Of a stretch of 64,000 bases of DNA, positions 6,768 to 14,456 are shown piece by piece. The notes below the pieces were generated by a model. That model ran no database searches, was not told the origin of the DNA, and was given only the letters and a program-made list of their open reading frames with translations. A program made the position numbers and the translations under genes. Each line of letters begins with the position of its first letter. Position 1 is the stretch's first letter. This DNA comes from Cladopsammia gracilis. Lineage: Eukaryota; Cnidaria; Anthozoa; Scleractinia; Dendrophylliidae. Location: contig JAJGOT010000207.1 in assembly GCA_022457155.1 (NCBI GenBank), positions 188,501 through 252,500 of the forward strand, read 5' to 3'.

Positions 6768-6848
6768 TTTTATTATAAGATTATATAATTATTTGTAAAA
6801 ATAACATTTAATTTTATTTAAATTATCTAGCATTATAATAAAAAAAGT
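6768..6848. promoter_or_regulatory. Divergent promoter region between coiled-coil and ATPase genes
   Basis: An 81-bp AT-rich spacer. Leftward it carries ATATAATCTTATAA just before the coiled-coil ATG. Rightward it carries CATTATAATAAAAAAAGTATG before the ATPase ATG. Both match the shared start motif of the element, so two back-to-back promoters are likely. Confidence 0.5.
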
Positions 6849-7475
6849 ATGAAAATCCCAAATTATGATTCGAATCAAAAAACAAAGTCTAAAAAACTAT
6901 GTAATTTCTTAGATGAAGATTTCAGAATGCTTATTGCTGGTCAAACCCGATGTGGAAAAACAAATACTCTAATGCATATGATAAGATCCCCATTAGTTTA
7001 CTATGATAAAATTTATTATTATGGTCCTAATCATAATCAAGAAAAATTACAAGATCTTAAAAAAATAATGTCTCGAATTAGTGAAAAAGTTAGATACTCT
7101 GTTTTAGAATTTCCAGAAGATATAATGGAAACAACAGAATATCCAGAAGATAATAGAAAAATTGTTGTATTTGACGATCTTGTTAATGCAACAGATTCAA
7201 TACAGAAAAATATAGCAAATCATTATACTGATGAAAGACATCATGGTATCAGTCCTATTTATCTAAGTCAGAGTTATTATGATGTACCCTCAAAATTAAG
7301 ATTAAATTGTTCTCATATGATATTATATCCACCAGTTTCTAAAAATCATTTGAATCTTATTGCAAAAGAAAATTTGATTGATCCAAATCTTTTTAATAAA
7401 CTTAGACCTTATGAATTCTTGTTTTTAGATAAAGAACAAAAATCAGTTACTAAGAATTTTGATGAAAAAATATAA
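6849..7475 (+). CDS. Genome-packaging ATPase (FtsK/HerA, A32-like)
   Basis: 208 residues from ATG 6849. Walker A is GQTRCGKT (residues 31-38), after the hydrophobic strand FRMLIA. Walker B is KIVVFDDL (104-111). A sensor-like YLSQSYYDVP motif (138-147) and a DERHHGIS segment (128-135) follow, in the order seen in poxvirus A32-type and Polinton packaging ATPases. The enzyme would pump element DNA into preformed capsids. The start is placed by the upstream TATAATAAAAAAAGTATG context and by the normal 20-30 residue lead before Walker A. Its stop is 14 bp from the fiber-like gene, so the two probably share regulation. The frame is intact and the length normal for this compact family. Confidence 0.92.
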   Translation: MKIPNYDSNQKTKSKKLCNFLDEDFRMLIAGQTRCGKTNTLMHMIRSPLVYYDKIYYYGPNHNQEKLQDLKKIMSRISEKVRYSVLEFPEDIMETTEYPEDNRKIVVFDDLVNATDSIQKNIANHYTDERHHGISPIYLSQSYYDVPSKLRLNCSHMILYPPVSKNHLNLIAKENLIDPNLFNKLRPYEFLFLDKEQKSVTKNFDEKI

Positions 7476-7489
7476 TTATAAAATAAAAA

Positions 7490-9229
7490 ATGGGAATATT
7501 CAATAATATCAATCAATACTCTAATATTGATATCAATGAATATATTAGACAAGTCAGTCAAGAAATACATGCAAATACAGGAATGAAATTGGATGCTAAC
7601 AATAATTATGATATTGAACAAAAACGATTAGTAAATCTTGGAGAAGGTATTAATTCTTCTGATGCTATAACTAAACATCAATTTGAAACTGGATTAGAAT
7701 CAAAACCTAATCCTACTGAAGTTATTCTTGTTAATGGAGCAAATCATATGACTGGTCATCTTGATTTAGGTGGAAATAGAATCGTTCGTCCTGGAGGAAT
7801 TGAAATGAATCGAAAATTAATTACAAATATGGATATAGATGAAAATGATGATTTATCAGCTGTAAATATGTTTACTTTGAAGAAACATCATGACGTTACT
7901 GAAAATATAGATTTGAAAGAACTTTTTAATGTTGTACAAAGTAAGCAACAAAGTTTTGATTATTTAACACAAAATTATAACAATTTAGTTTCTTATAATG
8001 ATGTAAAGGATAATTTCTTATCACGTAAAGAAGTCTCTCCAATGGAAAATGATATTGATATTAATAATAATCGAATATATAATCTATCAAAATTACCTAC
8101 ACATGATCATGAAGTTGCAAATAAAGAATATGTAGATACTAAATTAAGTAATCCTGCAAATCAAGATCTTAATATGAATAATAAAAAGATTACTAATTTA
8201 GAAATTCCTACATATTATAAACATGCAGCTAATAAACAATATGTAGATCAAGAAACTGTAAAAATAAATAGTCAAATACATCAATTAGATCTTCATAAAT
8301 TAACTAATCCTTCAAATATTGACCTTAATATGAATAATAAAAAGATTACTAATTTAGCAACTCCAGTTTCAAGTGAAAAAAATTCTGCAGTAAATGTTTC
8401 ATATTTAGAAAAATATGTAAGTGAATCTCATATCTCAGCATCCTCTCATCCAAAAGATGAATTCAGATATTTAATGGAAGATGTTAATGAAAGTTCATCA
8501 GAAAGTAATATTACAGTAACTGGATTTACTAATTTAGATAAAAGTCCACATATTTTTAACAAAAAAGTTTATGATATGCTTCTTGACATTAATTTTGATT
8601 ATAAATATATTTCTAGATTAGGATTTAATATGTATAAATTACCAGAAGGAGAATATACAATTTGCATTGAGTTTATACCTGTTACAATGCAAAATGTTAG
8701 TGTTAATGTTGTTTCAACAAGTTTGAATATTACTCAACAATCAACAAAAATTTTTCAAAAAGAAGGTTATAGTAGATCTATTATTCATTTACATAAATGG
8801 CAAATTTCTCCACCTGAATATATAATGGTTGATTTAAAATGTGATGGATCAAGATCATCACCAATAGTAAAAGCACCTGCTTATTTGATTATTTATGGTG
8901 TAAAAAATTATGTTAATGATGTTGAGTCAAGTGTTTATGATTCTCCTTTTATTTTTGAAAATCAGAAAATGGTGATGGAAACAGATATTGATATGAATAA
9001 TCATGATATTAGTATTAAAAATCCAACAAAAGATGATCAACCTGTTAGTTTAGCTTTTTTGAAATCGTTGAAATATAATTTTAACATTCTATTTAATTTT
9101 AATAAAACAAAAAATAATAGTCAATGTTATTATAATAATATTTCAACATCTTTTTATAATATAAAGAATAATATGAAGAAATATTTTTACGTAATAATTA
9201 TTCTAATAATGGAAATGATTATTTATTAA
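7490..9229 (+). CDS. Fiber-like attachment protein with phage-tail-like repeats; 3' end frameshifted
   Basis: 579 residues from ATG 7490. The shaft is built of about six repeats of the form D-hydrophobic-N-x-N-[KR]-I-x-N-L ... A-N-K-x-Y-V-D. Examples are QKRLVNLGEGINSSDAITKH, DINNNRIYNL and DLNMNNKKITNL (twice). Such repeats occur in trimeric phage tail fibers and in fiber proteins of adintovirus-like elements. A globular part (about residues 340-500, ITVTGFTNLDKSPHIFNKK to APAYLIIYGVKNYV) may be a receptor-binding head. Another short repeat (DIDMNNHDISIKNP) follows. The last 55 or so residues are low-complexity Asn/Tyr/Ile-rich and read like an out-of-frame translation. More coding-like sequence follows in another frame at 9269-9445. 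The original C-terminus has probably been lost through small indels. Confidence 0.7.
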   Translation: MGIFNNINQYSNIDINEYIRQVSQEIHANTGMKLDANNNYDIEQKRLVNLGEGINSSDAITKHQFETGLESKPNPTEVILVNGANHMTGHLDLGGNRIVRPGGIEMNRKLITNMDIDENDDLSAVNMFTLKKHHDVTENIDLKELFNVVQSKQQSFDYLTQNYNNLVSYNDVKDNFLSRKEVSPMENDIDINNNRIYNLSKLPTHDHEVANKEYVDTKLSNPANQDLNMNNKKITNLEIPTYYKHAANKQYVDQETVKINSQIHQLDLHKLTNPSNIDLNMNNKKITNLATPVSSEKNSAVNVSYLEKYVSESHISASSHPKDEFRYLMEDVNESSSESNITVTGFTNLDKSPHIFNKKVYDMLLDINFDYKYISRLGFNMYKLPEGEYTICIEFIPVTMQNVSVNVVSTSLNITQQSTKIFQKEGYSRSIIHLHKWQISPPEYIMVDLKCDGSRSSPIVKAPAYLIIYGVKNYVNDVESSVYDSPFIFENQKMVMETDIDMNNHDISIKNPTKDDQPVSLAFLKSLKYNFNILFNFNKTKNNSQCYYNNISTSFYNIKNNMKKYFYVIIILIMEMIIY

Positions 9230-9462
9230 AATTAGAAATTTATTATTTTTTAAAAGGAAGAAAAATAAAAAAAAGAATTAATAACAAATAATACTACTTC
9301 TGTTATTTTTATTTTTAAAAATATAAATTTCATATTACCGGAAAATACAAATTTATTTATGGATGTTTTTAATAATTTAGGAAATTTAACAAATTTAACT
9401 GAAATTTCATTTGATTTAATTTTCAGTAGAAAAATAATAAATTAAAATATTTATATAATAAA
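9230..9462 (+). pseudogene. Residual fiber 3' sequence, out of frame
   Basis: Between the fiber-like stop and the next ATG a frame is open at 9269-9445. It reads ITNNTTSVIFIFKNINFILP, then MDVFNNLGNLTNLTEISFDL. It has no start motif of its own and begins after a TAA. Its regular Asn/Leu strand pattern suggests that it was once the end of the fiber-like protein. Evidence is limited to position and composition. Confidence 0.4.
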
Positions 9463-9984
9463 ATGTCAATCAAAAGAATAAAATCATTAAGAAATAAAAA
9501 AGAACAAAAAGATATATTCGAATTCAATCATATTTCTTCAACTTTAGATCTTGAGAAAATTCAACAAATAAAAGATTTATACTCTTTTTACCATAAAAAA
9601 ACGTGGATATACAAAAACAGTCAAAGTAAATACAAAAAAATAAATTATATTATGAATATTTCATCTGTGTTACTAGCTTCAGTTGGTGTAATAACAGGTG
9701 GAATAACCTTAAACCCTATTATTTTAAGTGTTTTAACTGGAGCTGGAATAATATTAAAAACATATCATGAAATGAAAAATTACAAAGGTAAATTAGACAT
9801 GGTTAAATTTGGATTTACAACTTATGAAAAAGTGTTGACTAATTTACGAACAGCAATGAGAGGTGGTGAATTCGATTATCAGAAATTTATATCTGATATG
9901 AAACTTTTAGATCAAGAAATGATTGAATTAACACCTACTTCATCGAAGATTGAAAAGAAATACAATAAAAAGTTTAAGACGTAA
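9463..9984 (+). CDS. Two-helix membrane protein typical of these elements
   Basis: 173 residues from ATG 9463, behind TTTATATAATAAAATG. A basic, helical N-terminus with IKDLYSFYHKKTWIYKN leads to a long hydrophobic stretch at residues 62-98 (ISSVLLASVGVITGG, then ITLNPIILSVLTGAGIIL), with a Gly-Gly turn giving two membrane helices. KTYHEMKNYKGKLDMVKFGF and a charged C-terminus (TTYEKVLTNLRTAMRGGEFD) follow. There is no signal peptide. I recall similar proteins at this place in cnidarian adintovirus-like elements; their role is not known to me. A holin-like or virion membrane protein is speculation. It is the last gene before the palindrome-rich right end, and the frame is intact. Confidence 0.7.
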   Translation: MSIKRIKSLRNKKEQKDIFEFNHISSTLDLEKIQQIKDLYSFYHKKTWIYKNSQSKYKKINYIMNISSVLLASVGVITGGITLNPIILSVLTGAGIILKTYHEMKNYKGKLDMVKFGFTTYEKVLTNLRTAMRGGEFDYQKFISDMKLLDQEMIELTPTSSKIEKKYNKKFKT

Positions 9985-10075
9985 GAAATCAAATAAATCC
10001 AGGCTTGTTTGTAAATCACGCTGTTATTTTAATTACAACCTTCCATAAAGTGAAAGCAGGTGTTAAAATATTTAA

Positions 10076-10166
10076 TACACAAAACTGAAACCAAACTGAA
10101 ATAAAACTGATAAATTTTACAATTTGGATTTCAATTTGTTTCACAGTTTGGTTTCAGTTTTGTGTA
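10076..10166. repeat. 23-bp perfect inverted repeat
   Basis: The arms 10076-10098 and 10144-10166 (CAAAACTGAAACCAAACTG core and its complement) are separated by 45 bp. The spacer itself contains further GAAAT/ATTTC-type partial complements. It lies 90 bp after the last gene. A transcript 3' end structure or a terminal/packaging element are both possible. Confidence 0.6.
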
Positions 10167-10386
10167 ATCATTTTTGATTGGTTTAAAAAGGGGAAAACCC
10201 CTTCTAGAATATTCATGTGTAAAATCTTTAATTATTCAACCATAGTCAAAGCAAACTGCAGGTGTTTATATTCAAGAAATATCAATACGCATAATTCGGG
10301 GAATCCCCTTGTCTAACGCGTTAGACAGTTTTCTATATGAAAGTGACCAAAATTTACTAAAAGCCTCGAATCAAAGAGATGAAGTT
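10167..10386. repeat. Gene-free stretch with short palindromes
   Basis: Three compact palindromes lie close together: GGGGAAAACCCC (about 10190-10201), CGGGGAATCCCC (about 10297-10308), and the 18-bp perfect TGTCTAACGCGTTAGACA (10310-10327). GC-rich palindromes are conspicuous in such AT-rich DNA. No coding frame is supported. Confidence 0.5.
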
Positions 10387-11207
10387 AGTAGTAATCTATT
10401 TGAATGAATAAAAGCACTTTTTTTGCGTTCTTTTTCCTTTATTTCTGTTTAAAAAAAAATAAAAAAAATTTTAAAATTTTTCAATTCATAAATTTCTATC
10501 ATTTTCTTGCGAATCCCGCGAGCCCGAAGGGCGAGCTCATAATTTTTTAGAATTTAAAGCATTTCAAGATTTTATTATAATTTCTTGATTTTTTTTGAAT
10601 TTATTACATTTATTTAATTTATTTGAAGTATAAAACGTAACACTAAAGAGTATTGAGTAATTACCTTTAAATCTTATGTTTAAATACCTCATGAACTATA
10701 CACAGACATTATCGAGCAAACACCTTTATTACCATATAACTATATACTAAACACAGAAGAGTGTCGAGTGTATCCCCCTTTAATTCTGTGTTATAAAGAC
10801 CTTTTGACTATTTTAAGGAAAAGTTGTGTTTAACTTTACACTAAGACAAAAAAGAGTATGGAGCAAACCCCTTTATTTACGTGATCAAAATTACTATCAT
10901 CTGAATTTCACTTGAATAAATAGAAAATGTACCAACAATCAAGATCTGCCGTATAATTTATGTTTATTTACCTTTAAAAAAACTGAAATTTACTCGTAAA
11001 ATTCTTCTAATAATACAAAAAGATCTCGGAAATAATCAGGTCTTGATTTCCCTTTAAAATCTAAAAAAATATGACAGGGATTCGCAAGAAAATGATAGAA
11101 ATTTATGAATTGAAAAATTTTAAAATTTTTTTTATTTTTTTTTAAACAGAAATAAAGGAAAAAGAACGCAAAAAAAGTGCTTTTATTCATTCAAATAGAT
11201 TACTACT
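10387..11207. repeat. Right terminal structure: 131-bp perfect inverted repeat around a 559-bp core
   Basis: Bases 10387-10517 and 11077-11207 are perfect reverse complements over 131 bp, including the long A/T homopolymers. The outer end reads AGTAGTAATCTATTTGAATG inward from 11207. The core contains a GCCCGAAGGGC mini-hairpin (about 10522) and four degenerate direct repeats at about 10641, 10701, 10752 and 10839. Each repeat begins CAC and has a GAGTRTYGAG..CCTTTA type core. The flanks of the two arms (GAAGTT and GGCGAC) do not form a target duplication, so this is not a simple inserted MITE. It is most likely the right terminal repeat of the element with a self-complementary design. A short ORF on the minus strand here is not supported as a gene. 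Confidence 0.7.
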
Positions 11208-13527
11208 GGCGACCCGCAAGCAGCTCATTTTACACAGACGCCGTTGAGGTTGGAGGTCAGTTGGTCGTCAGTTGGTCGTAGCGGAAGCCTTTCAAAAGAA
11301 ATCTATGTTAACCTATTTACTCTATTCACCTTTACAGAATATTTTCTATTTCGGGTTGTGTTAACAGTTTGCTTTAAGGCCGCTTAACTTCCCAGACGGG
11401 CCGAAACCCGCGATAAGTGTTGCGTGGTAGACGCTTGAAATCTATTCACAGATTCATGGAATCAATAAACCGTCTCGCCATTTCAACCTCAACATCGCTT
11501 ATATTAGAAGAAATACCCATATACTTGCTTGCTTTGGCTTATTGAATCTAACACTGGTGAACAGAGCCGATGAAATAATTCCCGCTAATAAAAATATAAA
11601 ACAACGGCTACTCAGCTCAACCACTCAGCACGCGACTGTCGTGCTGTGTTTGTTTACGGTTATGTTATTTTTAGTTCAAAATCGATCTTCACTTTTCTTG
11701 CTATTTTCTGGAGCACTAACCATTCAACTTCATTTCATCTTATATTTTGCTGTGACCAAAATAAAACTCAAATCGGTCCACAAATGCAAATTGATCTTCT
11801 CACAAACGACGCGCAACTTGGAGCTTGCCGGATGTAGTCACTTTCAATTCAATGCCGATAAAAACAAACAGCCGCCGAAATAAATCACTTTCAACTTCAA
11901 AATTTGGGATGAAATCGTGGAGTTCAACCAATTTAAAATATGCATTACTGATGACTACAAGCAGACATGTACGACAACAGTCAAACTATACCACGATAAT
12001 TTTTTTCAACGGGTCCACTCCACTCTAAGAAAAACATTTCCTGGCACATCATTAATAGAGGAATAAGGTTCGCATTGTTTTCTTTCGATGCCTTTACATT
12101 AAAGCGAGGAAATCCATGTACAACTTTGTCTAAAATACGTGCATTCTTCGGTTCCACCCGGAAGTCATTCACCCGAATTTTACCCAAAGCATGCTGGGAA
12201 GATGGTAATATCCTCCTTTTGGCGACGTAATTCAAGTATTTTATTGTTTTTAATGGAAAATAGAGTAAATTACCACATCTACAGTGTAAGGTCATTGAAA
12301 CACAATCGTGCAAAGAACCAACGAAATCAACAAAAGAGTTGCAAAAACAGTCCAGTCCGCTGGATAAAAGTAACGTTACGCATGGGTTGAATAAACGTGA
12401 CTTTATAAAATCGTGCCCGAATAAACGTTGCATTACATTATTGTAAACAATCGTAGACTCGCATGAACGGATACTGACGTCCAATAATATTGATTCTTTC
12501 CACCTCCGCTAAACCTAAGCTAGCACTATACTTTAGAATTTAGAAGAATTAAGTAATCGATGCATACAAATTATTATATACAAAAAAGTGACATATTTAC
12601 ATGCGCATTGAGAGTTTGCTTGAGTGTTTATAAATACGTTATCTGTTTTCAAAAAGTACATTTAAAAAATCTTTGTAATAAAAGAATACTTTCATATTCC
12701 TAAGTATATCATCAAACCTGACTAAGTAATGCTTTCTGTTCTCTCTTTCCTTTCAAATGTTTACAAAATTCCTCTCAATTTTATGTCCTTCTCTCTATCT
12801 ATCTCATTCTTAGCGTTGATAGTTTTATCTGTTCATCGTCATAATAAATACTGATCAAAGGCTCCTATGAGCCAACTCGTGAATATGGAATATGGAACGC
12901 TCTTTTTCAAACTTTTCTTGTACCTAAAGTCTGTTGTGTAGGCGTAGTAAACGCCCAGTTTACAATGTTTGTAAAGAAGTTTAGGATTGATATTTTGTAA
13001 TCCAGTTGGTTTTTACTGGAATTCTGTTCAAGTTTTGTTTTGACCTTTAGTATGTAAGTATTTCTGTTAGTCTATTTTACTTATTTTCACCAGTAACAGT
13101 TGCGTTATTCGCTTACCTTATTTCCATGTTGTTAATTGTAATTGTCTCCACAATCTCAAAGTCTTGAAAATCCATTTAAAGTCCACAGATCGGTTTTTGA
13201 AGTCAAAGAATTGCTTCACGTATTCACGAGAAAAAAATGGCCACTGTGACGTCATATCACTTGACACAGCAACTTCCCGGTCATAAGAGATGGTAACTAA
13301 TTGATTTTCAATCTGTCACAACTCGTTTTGTAGTTTATTATTAAAACACTACACGTAGAGGTTCAGAGTGTTTCACTCACACTAACCAAACACTGAAACG
13401 TGTTTTAGTTAGCATTAGACGCTATCGTCTTTGACTCATGTTTGATGTGGTCTCAAAGATATGATATTCATATATATTCACTATTATCGGGTAAAAAACG
13501 AACTCACAATTGACCATCTATCCATGT
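11208..13527. other. Host DNA without a recognisable gene
   Basis: Base composition rises to host level right after 11207. Several frames of 60-167 codons occur on both strands (for example 11542-11883 plus and 12484-11981 minus). They overlap each other, lack recognisable motifs and have no clear splice signals. I see no repeat structure worth naming. Confidence 0.5.
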
Positions 13528-13598
13528 GGCTTGATAGCTCAGTGGATAGAGCATTGCACCGGTATCGCAAGGTCATGGGTTCGAATCCCGTTTAGGTT
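13528..13598 (+). repeat. tRNA-derived SINE head (tRNA-like)
   Basis: This is a tRNA-like sequence with an intact A box (TAGCTCAGTGG) and B box (GGTTCGAATCC). An anticodon-loop-like CCGGTAT is present, but the acceptor stem consists mainly of wobble pairs and there is no T33. A related copy lies inverted at 18925-18868. Pol III promoter elements are intact; a working tRNA is unlikely. Confidence 0.55.
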
Positions 13599-14456
13599 TT
13601 TTAGGTTGCTTTTGTCAATTGCTTAAGTTGAAAGCACACTTGCGAGGATCACAAATTTCACTCGAAACCTTTACCTTTTAATACCGTATTTGAATACGAG
13701 GAGTATAGATCACCTGAACTCTAAAAGGCACCACACGTGATAATGATTTTCCAGCTGTTTTTCACTTTTCATAGCTATATGTAAAAGCTTCATTACAACT
13801 GCGAACTGAAAAATAAACAGTTAATGGGTTCTGCAGTGTCACAGTGAATCTTCGATTGTGGAGCAATTACACTACTGGCTATGCTTCGAATTCTTTATCG
13901 CGTTCGCGCAATCCTGATCTTGTGTTGGGTGTCCTGTGTAGTAGCCGGATTGAATTCAGCTTTCCTCTGTTTCTCTGTTTCGAGGCCACTCTCTGGTTTA
14001 TGGGAAAAACAAAATGGCGGATAGAAAGCAAGGTAACCAAGCCTGTTAGTGCCAGGCCCCTTGCTTTCAAAATCGTCTGTTTGTTCGTTCAGATATGAAT
14101 TTACGATGACCAACACAAGGTGAGTTGTCCGTCTAGAATTCACATTACACGAACAAATCGTCGGACGACTTGTCCGTCCAGACGATTTGTCCGTCTTCCA
14201 GTGTGAAATGGGCCATTTACTGCATTCTCTATTTGTCAAACTTCGTGTTGCTTGTTGGTCAATTTAAATAATCACTGAAAAAAGAATGATCAAATAATAC
14301 CTTTGTTTGGAAAACGCGAGGGTTTACGAGGCAACAGTTATGTTTTTAATAAACGCATGAGACGTTTAATCCAAAAAATCCCTTAGTCGTTAAAGCGGCA
14401 CCATTTATGTATGTACAACTACAATAGGTTAACCATAAACTACTTTTTGATTCAGA
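13599..14456. other. Intron/intergenic DNA before the Roco exons
   Basis: No coding exon is recognised. The segment at 13843-13890 (GTGAATCTTCGATTGTGGAG) recurs inverted at about 19505-19568. At 14112-14200 the motif TTGTCCGTC recurs several times. The stretch ends in a good splice acceptor (TTTTTGATTCAG). Confidence 0.45.

Larger units (their letters stand above)
1..11207. mobile_element. Integrated adintovirus/Polinton-like element (left end outside window)
   Basis: About 11 kb of strongly AT-rich, intron-poor DNA with closely packed genes on both strands. The gene set is an integrase, PLA2, adenain-type protease, penton-like and hexon-like capsid proteins, packaging ATPase, fiber-like and membrane proteins. 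This is the module set of adintoviruses and Polintons. Base composition changes sharply at about 11207, where a perfect inverted repeat ends in ACTACT-3' and GC-richer host DNA begins. That end would read 5'-AGTAGT inward, compatible with the AG-type termini reported for Polintons. The left end, left terminal repeat and any target duplication are not visible. A PolB gene, expected in this group, is not in the window. Most structural frames are intact, so the insertion is either young or still functional in part. Family placement rests on recognised motifs, not on a search. Confidence 0.88.

Noticed and set aside
10990..11190. 66-codon frame in the right inverted repeat
   Set aside because: Phe/Lys-rich translation of homopolymer-rich terminal repeat; no start motif.
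1..11207. Bacterial or giant-virus contamination
   Set aside because: The gene set is that of animal adintovirus/Polinton-like elements and the sequence passes into host DNA through a terminal-repeat-like structure.
11981..12484. 167-codon minus-strand frame as a gene
   Set aside because: Overlapped by other frames on both strands, no domain, no splice or promoter evidence.
13528..13598. A functional tRNA gene (also 37562-37634 and 50314-50395)
   Set aside because: A and B boxes are good but acceptor stems do not pair properly and loops are atypical; tRNA-derived SINE heads fit better.
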